64,000 nt of DNA from positions 248,001 through 312,000 of the forward strand of contig JASBNA010000031.1 of assembly GCA_038087015.1 (NCBI GenBank), written 5' to 3'. Source of the stretch: Cerrena zonata. Its lineage: Eukaryota > Basidiomycota > Agaricomycetes > Polyporales > Cerrenaceae. Below the pieces are notes generated by a model, which saw only the letters and a list, made by a program, of their open reading frames with translations, was not told the DNA's origin and searched no databases. Every line of letters starts with the position of its first letter. The first letter of the stretch is position 1. Shown here piece by piece: positions 33,572 through 45,376 of the stretch. Position numbers and translations under genes: made by a program.

Positions 33572-36500
33572 GTAAGTTAGATATATTTGGAACGGGGATC
33601 GGTGGTGCCGACGATGAACTTGCGGAACTAAGATCGTCCATAGAGGGATACAGGGTACAATGATTCAAGGCAACCGTCAGGGGATCGAAAAATGTGCTAT
33701 CGAGTGAATAGACAGCGGTTTTTTTGCGGCAGCCGTGTGAGATCACGGAATACTGTACACGGCTCGAATAAAACCACACTCAGCCCAAGCGATATGTTGC
33801 TACGAGACTGGTACGCTCGCCACTTCCCACCAGGAGTGAGATCGAACCGAATCCCTATACTCCGGCTTGCAACGAGACATCTAGGTGTCTCTTTTTGCTT
33901 GTCAGACAGTTACGTCTATAGTTATCTGCGACGGCGAGGTCACATAGCCCAGTGCATGCAAGTGTAAAATCCAAAAGAGACTCCAGAGCTCCCAGACCCA
34001 GCCCAGAATAGCGATGTCGAGGTGACGGAAACCGCATATTTCGTACTAACACATTATCATGGGAGTTTTTTTGTTTCGAGAGACGTTCGCTAGGAACTTG
34101 GGCTTGTGAGATGCCTGGACAACGGGTGTGTGATAAGCTCAGTAAAGTGTGCAACGAGCGAGAGTACTCAATGCGCCACATTGAGTTGCGTGATTCAACG
34201 ACAATGTTGAAAGATTCGCGTAGGTTTGGAGATTATGAAATGATGGAAATGAGACCAATGAAACGACGTGGGACGTCTGCTGTGAACGCGGACAACTGGT
34301 AGACTATCGATAATTCAAGTTTCTAGGGTGGGATACCACTTCGAAACAGGAACGGACGTTGGCAAGTAGGCGAGTCATTGCAAAACTTCCGATCGAGTGT
34401 TGAGTTGAGGGATAACGTACTCGACTGCAGCGTCACAGCGATCTCTCGGTACCAAGCGTGTGAGCACGTATTCAAGAGACAACAGATCGAATCAACCTAC
34501 CAGATCTGTATCTTAGATATACGTCAAATCTTCAATTACCCCGCCGTGACAACGGAATTGCTGTGTAGTTAGAATGCAATGTTAGCCGATCACAGTGTTT
34601 GTTTAGGTACGTACCTCAATATGCACCTGTGAATATTTAACCTTTAGAGACGGCTTCTTCGGTACAAAGCTCAACACACACCTGTGAACGATCGAACTGT
34701 TGAGCACGGCACTTTCGGATGTTTCCAAGTGGCTGCGTGGTTTCGACTTGCGACCAATGCAATTTCGCCAATCACTGCATAGGGTTGTATATATAATTTT
34801 GGATGGAAAGTTGCATATGGATGGAGGGAGTTCTAGAACAAGACAGGCATTGACGAGGCACGGAACGGTGAAGAATATTGCCTCGAGAGTTCTCGACATA
34901 GAGCAGATATGGGCAATCTCATAAGAGCGGCAACTCGCACGCGTTCACGACGAGTTGCAGTCGATACGTTGTAATTCTGAATGCTTACCTATCAACACGC
35001 CTCGGAAAGGTGAAGTCGAGCGGGCGACAGGTGACGCGTCAAATGGGCCTGAGCCTGCATATCCGGGTCAATACGTTTCGGGGGACGACCGGAGGAGATT
35101 ACCTATGCATTTCGAAAGTACCTCATAAGTGAAGCTAGCGTTTGATCTGAGTCAAGAACTACTCACTTGTCGTCATGCCCAAGCTACGGAAATGACGTCC
35201 ATTCAGACACCTTTTCTAGCACCTAAGATAGCAACAGTGGAAGGGGGTAAGTGAGGCTGCCGTACGGAAGGCTCAGAGAGGCAATTTACGATGGAAAGGG
35301 AAAGAAAGCCAGTGTAATGCTGACATATTTTGAGCGTTGAACTGCAGATGTAGACATAACACGAGCACTTAGAAGAGATGATTGATTGGGACAGATTGAG
35401 ACTGGATGTAGATGGTGGGGATGGTGGTACAGATGACGACACCAGACTTCGAGGCATAAGATGTCTAAACGAGAGGCAGTGAAGAGAGTTCGAAACATCG
35501 TCGAATGGAAACGAATGAGGGCGAGAGCCTCAGATCTAGAGTTTCATAGCTTGATTCTAATGGGAGAGATGGGCCGCTGTAGGAGTTGCACAATATGTCA
35601 GAAAATAGACAGACATGATGGTCAAACTCACGATGTAAAAATCGTACATAGAAGTTCAATCGCCTGTGTCGGAAACCGCACTTGACGATGAGTGTTCAAG
35701 TCGTTAATATATGCACATGAGAGATAGAGTCTATAGTATGATGAAAGAAAGACGTAAAAAAATCATAGTATGAGCAAGTGAATGTTGGATATCGAACGTT
35801 GAGCGTTGAGAACAAAACGTTCAGAGAGACCAAGTCAGACTCACAACTCCACGTAGGATCGTAAGCGCCCCGATCAAGCTCATGACAACCTTGAACCTCG
35901 ACTTCAAATTTACATTGATCCTTTACCATTTGCTCAGCATTACTATCTTTGCCACCCGTTCTTCACTAAGACTTAGACCTACCCAAAGATCTTCTATGTC
36001 CTGAAAGTGATGTTACTACTTGTCTCAGCCGACAAAATAAGTATGCGTTGGTAGCGGATATGTTGAGGTGCGTATTACTGTCAATTTGTAATGTCTGCTA
36101 ATAATGCAAAACGTTTTATTACTGTTCTCGCTGTAGGTTCTTCCATCATGACGGTATTGTCCCCTAGTCGCTAGCGTTGTGACCCTTCGCCTGTGCTCCG
36201 TTCCGTGTTTCTACGTACCACAACCTACTGGCCCCAACGGGTGCGTAGCTCGCGATGTCCACTAACAGGCTAACATGTCCACTCAAAATCTACCAGATGT
36301 TACGATACAGGTAATACAAAAAACTATGAGTCTGTCCGCTGCTATGTTGCCTCGATGTGACCAATACCATAGGTTGCTGCAAGATAACCCGGCTACGCCC
36401 ACGACAGAGTATTCGGAATATCAGCTTAGCGTAGCTGAGGAATCGTCTGGTTGCTGACATAACATAAAACGGTGGTGAGTAGCTCAGCGGTTTTATGACA

Positions 36501-37466
36501 TATAATTATAATCTACTTACCACTCGCCATCGAATGTGGAGTATCACCAGCAGTGAACACAGTGCTTGAAGCATTGGGTGTCATTTACACCAAGGCGAAA
36601 GTGGAAACGACCACTTTACAGGTACGTCAGGGTTATTTCAGGGTATGCGAGAGAGGTTGATGTCAACGAACAAGAGGTGAAGTTGAATGAGAGGTGGGCG
36701 ATAAGGAACAAGGAGCGAGAGCATGGAGGTATTGTGGTATCCCAGCCCCTCTCTACCTCATAAGTCGGATACAGCATGTTCACATGGGAATACGGTGAGT
36801 CGGACTGTCTTGCAATGTAAGGGTGTGCTACTCATGTCGTGTCAGTACAGGACTGTACAATCAGCGTGAGAGCGAAATAGGCAGCTCGGGTAGACAAGAA
36901 TACCAAAGATGAAGAGCAACGTCTAAGAAACGAAGTCTGCATCCCATTTCAGGGCTTAACTACCATCAAATTCAAACGTAAGGGTATGGCAGGCGGAGAT
37001 CTCAGCGGTGGTGCGTGAGGAATGATGGAAATGAGATGTGGGTTAGAGAGGATGGATGATAGGATGAGCAACACATGTTGCGACATCAATGGGCATGATC
37101 CCAGATTTTTGAGTCGACAACGTTAAAGGCGATATTCAGCCTGTCTTTTCTTATTTGCTACTTCTTGAGTATGAGAATATATTTGTGTTTTTGAGGATGT
37201 TTTACCCATGATGAAAGTCCAATTGACTTTATCTGTTGTTGCATCGTATTGCTGACGTGTCTGCGTTTCCAGTGCCATGGTCACTGGTGCGCTGTATTAC
37301 TATACCATTTCTCAATGGAAATGCTTATCGAGATGATTTTCCGGCAACTGTTTTCTCAACAATAAATTCGCAGTTTCTTTGGAATCGCCACATGGAAGGG
37401 TCCCCCCTTGAGATCTTCATCTTGTATCTTGGCGGGCAGTGTATTTCACATCTTTATATATTTTCC
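33572..37466. repeat. Internal direct repeat R1 of copy 1 (3.9 kb)
   Basis: It begins at gttagatatatttggaacggggat and is repeated in the same order at 37467 and again, partially, at 41335. Matching landmarks include ctttagagacggcttcttcggta (34643, 38507), gatgtccactaacaggctaac (36254, 40120) and tatgagaatatatttgtgttt (37170, 41019). Divergence between R1 and R2 is clearly greater than between the 18.8-kb copies, so R1/R2 is the older event. Confidence 0.8.
36541..36621 (+). other. Exon-like segment in R1
   Basis: A 27-codon frame (core LEALGVIYTKAKVETTTLQ) runs into a gtacgt donor. The equivalent in R2 differs at many bases but keeps the same frame, most residues and the donor, suggesting it was once under protein-level selection. 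The parent gene is not recognised. Confidence 0.4.
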
Positions 37467-40400
37467 ACGAAGTTAGATACATTTGGAACGGGGATTGGCA
37501 TCAACGGCGACCTGCGAATGATGGTCTGCAGAGAAATATGGGGTACAAATATTCAAGGCAACCGTCGAAGGGTTCAAACCCGTGCCACAGAGTGAGTAGA
37601 CAATGATGCTCTTGCAAAAACCGTGAGATCAGGGAATAACGTACACAACTCATGTTTATTTCTCAGCAATATGTTGCTATGAGACTGGGTCGTAAAGGAT
37701 GTGTTGCAGAGTGTACCGTTTGCGGCCAGAGGCAAAATCGGGTTAAATCCCCATACTCCGGCTTGCGAGACATCCGGGTCTCGAGTCGCAGAGTGCAGTG
37801 CACGGACATGTGAAACTGAAGATGGGAAACTAGAACTCTCAGCCCTAGCCCGGGATAGCAATTTCGAGGTAGCGAGAGTTATGCATTTCATATTGACACA
37901 TTACTATGTGATTTCTTCGTACTAAGAAACTCAAGTTCGCTAGGAACTTGAGCTTGTGAGATGCCTGGCTTCGTTTGGATAGCGAGCGAGTGACAGGCTT
38001 GCTACAGCACGCAATGAACAAGGATACTCAATGCGCGACATCGGATTGTGAGACTCAAAGGCAATGTTGAAGGATTTCGCATGGATTCTATATGACCGCA
38101 CTGAAACGAATTGGCATGAGACCGACGAAACGGCGTCGAACGTCCGCCGTGAGTGAGGACGACTGGCAGACTATCGAAAATTCAAGTTTCTAGGGTGGGG
38201 AAGCCACTCCGAAACAGGAACAGCGGTTGGCGAGTGAGTCGTTGTGAACCTTCCGATCAAGCATTGAGTTGAGGGATGACGTATCCGACTGGAACGTCAC
38301 GACGATCTCTAGGTACCAAGCATGTGAGCACGTCTTCAGTGACAACAGATCGAATCAACTTACCAGATCTGTATCTTAGATACACTTCAAATCTCCAATT
38401 ACCCCGCCATAGCAATGAAATTGCTGTGTACCTAAAATACAATGTTAGCCGATCACAATGTTTGCCCAGGCATGTACCTCACTATGCACCTGTGAACGTT
38501 TAACCTTTAGAGACGGCTTCTTCGGTACGTGGCTCAATACCCACCTGTGAACGATCGAACCGTTGAGCACGGCGCCTTCGGATGTTTCCAAGTGGCCGCG
38601 CGGTTTCAACTTGAGACCAATGAGATTTCGCCAATCACTGCGTGTATATGATTTTAGATGAATTACTTGCTATTGGGTGGACAAAGGGTGCTGCAAAATA
38701 AGCAATGGCAGGGTGAATAACAATGAAGAATGCCGCCTCAAGAGTTCTAGACATACAGTGGATATGGTTAATCTCACAACACCGGCAGCTTGCTTTCATG
38801 ACGAGTTCGAGTCGCTACATTGTGATTCTGGATGTTTACCTATTAACACGCCCTGGAGAAGAGTTGACGCGCGACTCAAATAGTGAAGTCAAGTGGGCAA
38901 CATACAATGAATCAAATGGCCTTGAGCCTGCATATCCGAGTCAATGGATACGTTTTGGGGGACGGCTAGAAATAATTATCTATGCATTTCAAAAGGACCT
39001 CATAAGCGAAGCTGGAAGTAGCTCCGAGTCAAGAATTACTCGCCTATTGTCACACTCAAGCTGCAGAAACAACATCCATCCAGGCAGGTTTTCTAATACC
39101 TAAGATAGCAACAGTAGAAGGGGTAAGTGGGGCTGCTGCATGGAAGACTCAGAGAGGCAATCGACAATGGAAAAGGGAGGGAGAATCAGTGTAATGCCGA
39201 TGTATTTTGAGCATTGAACTGCAGGTGTAGACGTAACACAAGCACTTGGAGAAGATGATTGATTAAGGCATATTGAGACTGGATGTAGATGGTGGGGATG
39301 ATGGTACAGACAATTAAACCAGAATTCGAGGCATGAGATGTCTAAACGAGAGGCAGTGAGGAGAGTTCGAAACATCGTCCAATGAAAACGAATGAGGGCG
39401 AGAGCCTCAGATCCAGAGTTTCATAGCCTGATTACAATGGGGGAGATAGGCCGCTGTAGGATTTTTTTAGTATGTAAGCAAATACACAGACGTGGTGGTC
39501 AAACTCATGATATAAAAATCGAACGTAGAAGCTCAATAGTCCGTGTCGGAAACTGCACTTGACGATGAGCGTTCAAGTTGTTAATATAGGCACATGAGAG
39601 ATGAGATCGACAGTATGAGGAAGGAAAAAAGTAAATAAATGATAGTATGAGCTGGTGAATGTTAGACGTTGAGAACGAAACGTCAAGAGAGAGACCAAGT
39701 CGGACTTGCAACTCAACGTAGGATCGTAAGCGCCCCGATCAAGCTACTGACGAGCTTGAACCTCGACTTTACTTTCGTCCTTTACCATTTGCTCGGCATC
39801 ACAATCTTTGCTCACATTTTACACCAAGACTTAGACCTACCCGATGACCTTCCATGTCCTGAAAGCGGTGTTATTACTTGCCTCAACCAACAAAATGAGT
39901 ATACATGTGGCAGTGTTGGTAGCGGATATATTAAGGTGCGTATTGCTGTCGATTTTTAATGTCTGCCGATAATGTAAAGAGTTCTACTATTATTCTCGCT
40001 GTAGGTTCTCCCATTGTGACAATACTGTCCCCTATTCACCAGCGTTGTGACCCTTCGCGTGTGTTCCATTTCGTGTTTCTATGTAACACGACCTACTGGC
40101 TTCAATGGTGCGTGGCTCGTGATGTCCACTAACAGGCTAACATATCCACTCAAAATGTACGATATGTCATGATACAGATAATGCACAAGAAATATGAGTT
40201 TGTTCACTGCTACGTCGCCTCGGTGTGACCGATACTACGGGTTGCTGCAAGATAACCTGGCTACAGCCATGACAGAGCATTCGGAACATCAGCTTGGCAT
40301 AGCTGAGGAGCTGTCTGGTTGCTGACATAACATAAAGTGAAGGTAAGTAGCTTGATGAGTTTATGACATATAATCTACTTACCATTAACCATCGGATGTG

Positions 40401-41334
40401 AGGTATCAGCAGTGAACATAACGCTCGAGGCGTTAGGTGCCATGTACACTAGGGCAGGAGTAGAATTAACCAATCTACAGGTACGGCATGGCCAGTGCAA
40501 AGGATGTGAGAGGAGTCGATGACGACAAACAAGAGGTGAGGTTATACAAGAGGCGATGAGGATCGATGGGCAATGCAGAGCGACGGGCGAGGAGAACGAT
40601 AAAGAGGAACTTTCATATACCAATCCCCCTTCTCTCGCCCTTCTACCTCATAAGTTGGATACTGGGTGCTAGGATGTAAATATGGTGAGTCGGACTGTCC
40701 GATAATGCAGGGGTGTGTTACTCACATCGTGTTACTTGGTATGCACAATTAGCATGAGAGCAAAGTCTCGAGAAGCGAAGCCAGTGCCCTGTTTCAGTGC
40801 TTATTAACTACCGTCAAACTCAAACGTAAGGGTGTGGCGAGCAGAGATTTCGGTGATGGTGCGGAGGAACGACGGAAATAAGATGTGGGTTAGAGGATGA
40901 ACGGTAAATTAGGTAGCACATGCTGCGACATCAACAGGCATGAACCTAGATTTTCAAGTTGACGATGCTGAAGGTGATATATTCAGCCTGTCTTTTCGTG
41001 TTCGCTACCTTTTGACTATGAGAATATATTTGTGTTTTGAAGACATTTTTACCCAGGACAAAGGTCCAATGTCTGACCTCATCTGTTGTTGCATCGTATT
41101 GCCAACGCATCTGCGCTTCCAGTGCCATGGTCATTGGTTCGCTGTATCACCGCACCATTTCTCAACGGACATTCATATTGAGATGATTTTCCGTAAACCT
41201 TTTTCTCAACAATAAATTCACATTTTCTCTTACATAAATCATCAAAGGGAAGGGTTCCCACCTTGCGACCTTCGTCTTGTATTTCGTCGGGCAGCAGTTT
41301 TCACATCTTTATATATATAATATATTTTACGGAA
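37467..41334. repeat. Internal direct repeat R2 of copy 1 (3.87 kb)
   Basis: This is the second unit of the internal repeat. Landmarks occur at a constant spacing of about 3.87 kb from R1. No intact gene is recognised in either unit. Confidence 0.8.
40403..40480 (+). other. Exon-like segment in R2
   Basis: A 26-codon counterpart of the R1 segment (core LEALGAMYTRAGVELTNLQ) before a gtacgg donor. Several codon changes are silent or conservative. Confidence 0.4.
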
Positions 41335-41630
41335 AGTTAGATATATTTGGAACTGGGATTGGCGTTGATGGTGACTCGCGAATGATTGTCTGCAGAGATA
41401 CAGGGTACCGATATTCAGGACAACCGTCGAAGGTCAGAACTCTTACCATAGAGTGAGTCGACGGCAATGCTTTTGTGGAAAGTGTGTGAGATTACGGAAT
41501 AACATACACAACTCGTGCTCAATCTCTTGCAATATGTTGCTATGAGACTGGGTCACAAACAATGTATTGCGGAGGATACTCCTTATAGCCAGGGGTAAAA
41601 TCCTCATACTCTGGCTTGCTACCGTCCATC
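41335..41630. repeat. Partial third unit R3 of the internal repeat
   Basis: It starts with the same gttagatatatttggaac landmark and follows R1/R2 through caatatgttgctatgagactgg and catactctggcttgc, then departs into unique sequence near 41630. Confidence 0.7.
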
Positions 41631-41923
41631 TGCTCGGACAATGTCGATGCCGTCATGTGTGAGTTCAATTTTACCCGACCATGACTCTATTCATTCGGGT
41701 ACTGTACCCTTGCAATGGTTGCTCATGGAGCGAGTAAACCCCCTTCATGTTTCCCGGCACAGTGGCGATATTGGTAGTTGACAGATAAATGTTTCAATAA
41801 TTCACAATATTAATATGGAGAGACACCCAACATATGAGCGGAATTGAATGAATAGTATTTTGGGTACTTGCCAACTTCACAGAAACATGATATAGCTCTC
41901 ATGTAGAGCATGGACTCAACGGT

Positions 41924-43000
41924 GTGCCTCAATGGCAATATATTATTGTCCAATATCGGTTATGTCAAATAAATTGTGGTCGCTGTGGCGGCGACATCTA
42001 TGCCTGTATCCTAGAGATGAAAGATGATAATCTAAAGGTGATATGTCAGGCGCAGCGTAACCCATCAATGATGTACGTACATGAAACACAACATCGTTCT
42101 GGAAACAGTTTCGATACCATACACATTACGATGTGCCGGTGGGCTAAGAGGAAATTTGGGATTGCGGGAAACAATAAATGTACCCCAAATTTTGTTCCAA
42201 AGCATACAAAGTGTGACATCATCAGGAGGTATATTTTTGGGGAGTCAGGAGTCGGTTATAGACAGCGGTGCATCAGCGCGATACTGTGTAAATCATATTC
42301 AAGAGTCCTCAATGCCAAATTCACATGAAGTGCATCGAAGGAAATTAGGGAAGGTGTAAATTGTACGGTGGCAAAAAAAACATACCAGAATTGTTTAAGA
42401 TGAGTCTACATCACAACGTCCAACCTTTCAGCTCAGTGATACCAACAACATTTGCGCAAAGGCTACCATGTCAAGACAGGGGTCCAATGGCAACAGAGAT
42501 TTTTGTTGAGTGTCTAGTGACATCTAGAATCGAACTGGAGCAGAAATGGAAAGAAAAACACAAGTCGAGTATTGAAACATCAGAGGAGCGAGATCGTTGA
42601 AGTCAAGTTTCATGGTTTCACGATTCTGAGCCTGCGGGCCGTGTGCATGTGCCGAGTTTGACTTGAGCGCTGGTACTTCGATCATCGTTTTCACTCTTTC
42701 CGCTCTCACTCCCATTGGCCTCGTTTGCACGTCTAACACTCGTTCATTCTCTTTTCTATGTGCTGTGCGTAAATCCACAGGATGGTCTCTATATGTGAAT
42801 AACTACAATCTGAGCTTACGATGTCATCATGGTTTGAAATTCAGTGCAAAACTGTTCATTTGCCGGCTGACTTGGAAACAGCATGATGGCATCCTTATTT
42901 CCGATATTGTGAGAAACAGTATGGGGTAGATACAACTGCGCGCAGCAATTCAAATTGAATGTTTCACTAAGCTTGAGTTCTCACCAGACGGAAAGGGAAA
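41924..43000 (+). other. Coding-like remnants, copy 1; one frame has an aspartic-protease-like DSGAS
   Basis: Three overlapping or adjacent frames are open here: 41924-42328, 42081-42359 and 42361-42600, plus 42663-42929. The second contains SVIDSGASARYCVNH near 42250, resembling the D[ST]GA active-site region of retrotransposon proteases. The last frame is stopped by TAG at 42927, where copy 2 has TGG and stays open for 124 codons. No reverse transcriptase or integrase motif was found, so this is at most a decayed retroelement piece, or an unrecognised spliced gene. Confidence 0.35.
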
Positions 43001-43191
43001 TCTCACATTTGGGATCTTACTCCAAAAATAACATGAGGATATCTGAGTCTGAGATTGAAGCATAGAACAGATCTACTGAGCCAATTGGTCAGATTGGTCC
43101 AGGGGGTCTGTCCCATGCTTCAGAGAATGTGACTTGTCACAAGAAATGAAATATAAAACACAGAAAATAATATACAGAAGTCAGTAGCATC

Positions 43192-43899
43192 ATGCCCCCA
43201 ATCCGTCAGAGTCAGAAATCTCACCCTCAGACCCTTTCATCTCTTCTACAGTCTGCTTACCAAGGTATTCATGACTCTAACCATTTCTAATTTTTATTTC
43301 TAATCTTTCCTAGGATATGTCAGTATACCTCAGATGACATCGAGGGAGCTTCAAGCTGAAGCCCGAAATTCCCTCAATGACCAATACCGTGAGTAATTTT
43401 AAATTGATACACTCACCTAATACTGATTATTCATGTAGGGCGACTCCTCAGAAAGGAGAATGTGTCTGTCCCATGGACATGGCCATGGGAGGCTGTTTCT
43501 GCCGACCGGGTGATTCTCATTGGATACCCGCTGGATGAGAAACTTGCTGATCCGGGATCACTCACGAAGGATAAATTGATCCTGTTAGTGGCAGCGCTCA
43601 GACGGGGAACATGCTACTTTGCCAAAATTAGTGAAGCAGCATTCCAGGCATTGGAGGCAGAGTATGCGAAGGGGGTGAATTTGGGGGGAATTATTCCAAA
43701 GCCACCAAGAGATGACCGCAGCGACAAGGGGAGTGTGCACGGGCGGCACAAGAATCCGGCAACGCAGACGAAGAAACGTAGGCGAGGCAAGATCATCAAT
43801 AGTCCGCCGATCGTGAGGGACGACACGGATATTGAGGATTTTAGCGAGGGTGAGACGCAGGAGTTGAGCTCCGATCCTATTGTTGATTGGTCCGATTAG
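43192..43899 (+). CDS. Hypothetical 202-aa basic/acidic protein, copy 1
   Basis: Three exons, 43192-43264, 43314-43388 and 43439-43899, have perfect phases and canonical gt/ag borders. The N-terminus is MPPIRQSQKSHPQTL. A compact middle (VSVPWTWPWEAVSADRVIL; LTKDKLILLVAALRRG) is followed by a basic patch KKRRRGK that could be a nuclear localisation signal and an acidic tail (DDTDIEDFSEGE). There are no membrane segments. Copy 2 at 61752-62459 is nearly identical, with one Thr/Met difference seen in the tail. I do not recognise the family. The LTKDKLxLLxxALxxG pattern suggests a small helical fold. Both copies are intact. Confidence 0.7.
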
Positions 43900-44154
43900 G
43901 ATAGCATACCATCGTTTCTACTCTATACATCAGTCATCGGATCATTTGTATTTTCCTCTCTCAGAACGACAGACTACTTACTCTACGTTAGGTATGTTCT
44001 GTACTGGGTACGCGCACGTCTGAGTCTGTTATCGACTTGTCGCGGCATGAGCGGAATATGCGGCCCGATCGGAAGGCATTGATTGATCGGGCAAGTGGGG
44101 AGCCGTTTTAGGCAGGTGTCCACCCTAACGCGATTAAACTCAAACTCTGGGATC

Positions 44155-44161
44155 AATATAT
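44155..44161 (+). promoter_or_regulatory. TATA-like box before the small ORF at 44244
   Basis: atatata is followed by a C+T-rich leader (ctctcctttcttcctccctcc) and an ATG at 44244. The same layout occurs in copy 2 before 62817. Confidence 0.4.
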
Positions 44162-44243
44162 ACACCAACTCTGGCTTTTCTCACCGACTCTCCTTTCTTC
44201 CTCCCTCCATCTTTCACGAAGTCGGCTTCCGACCGTCTCTACT

Positions 44244-44387
44244 ATGGGTCTCCTTGACGACATGTACGTGTATGTCGCTCTCGTGGCAAGTTTCACTCTG
44301 TGTGTACTTTCCTCGCCCGTTGCTGACTGCTCTTTACAGCGCATTCGGAATATCGAGCTCACCGTGACGTTCTTCATTGATCTGTAG
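44244..44387 (+). CDS. Small hydrophobic ORF (47 aa), copy 1
   Basis: It begins MGLLDDMYVYVALVASFTLC, with one possible membrane helix, and ends TFFIDL. An internal gt...ttacag could be spliced out in frame, leaving 35 aa. Support comes from the TATA/C+T leader upstream and conservation as an open frame in copy 2. It could equally be the first exon of a larger gene continuing towards 45.4 kb. Confidence 0.35.
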   Translation: MGLLDDMYVYVALVASFTLCVLSSPVADCSLQRIRNIELTVTFFIDL

Positions 44388-44974
44388 CATATCTGTTGTC
44401 GCTCAATATCGCGAGTATATGCTCACATTCACCTACAAAGTTTGCCCGAGGGCATTCTTTCGGCTTTGTCCGCAATGGTACTAGTAACTGCGGGCGAATT
44501 GTTTCTAGTTCTGAAGTTGTGACTGGTCGCTGTGGTGGGTCATCTCCGCGTTTAGCTACTATTTGTAGCTACTGATCTCGTTGTGCTATCTAGTCCGGGA
44601 ATGACCTTTTTACTAGTCGTAACATATGCCCATCGTTTGGGCCCTCAAGATCCACTGGTAGCGATCCGCTACTTCCCTCAACACAACATCTGACGGCACC
44701 ACTTCCTTTCCGACACTGCTGCTCACAGCGTCTCACAACGCCGCTTCTATCCGCAAATATTTGTTACCTGGGAGGTCATTTATGCAGAGAAAGCATTTCG
44801 AGGTTCGCCTCGGTAAGTCATTATAGCGTTTTGCTTTCGTTTGATAACACTAATTTCATTCGCGCTATGAAGAAATGTCTCGGTAACCACTAATGGGTCT
44901 GTCACTGTGGTTGTGTATTCCATGAGTAGGTCTCACTCTCTTGTGATGTTGAATTGTCTAACCGTCGTTCTTAG

Positions 44975-45376
44975 CTCATGGACTCGGAACTGGCTCATCG
45001 GTGTCCTCACTGTGCACCCCTCTGCTCTTTGCTATCTGGCGGAAGCTACTGAGCATATTCTTTGCGGTTAGTTGTCTTATCGATCGTATGCATGCCTTCA
45101 CTGACATACATACTGTGTACAGGCGTTACTGAATCTTCTCCTCGCAAAGCTATCGGATCACTCACGACGTTTTAGCATTGAGCTTCCCAACACAATCGTT
45201 TGGCTGAGTTGGGACAGAGTTTTGTATGGGAGATGCTTTAGAAGCTTCGTTGGTCGGCTGCTCTGGTAAGTTGTTGCAATGTTTTGTTCCTGCGCATCGC
45301 CACTATAATTTACTTTCGCTATGTATAGAGCTTGGGAACACCGTGTCGAGAGGATTTATCATTTGTCCGTCGCTAG
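44975..45376 (+). CDS. Spliced hypothetical gene, 3' part, copy 1
   Basis: Exons 44975-45066, 45123-45265 and 45331-45376 join with agreeing phases into one open frame (AIWRKLLSIFFA joined to ALLNLLLAKLSDHSRRF, then TIVWLSWDRVLYGRCF) that ends at TAG. One hydrophobic segment is likely. The 5' exons between 44.4 and 44.97 kb could not be settled. The same arrangement is present in copy 2 at 63535-63936. No family is recognised. Confidence 0.3.

Noticed and set aside
37560..37585. gggttcaaaccc resembling a tRNA T-arm
   Set aside because: No acceptor, D or anticodon arms fit around it, and the matching positions in the other repeat units do not conserve the pairing.
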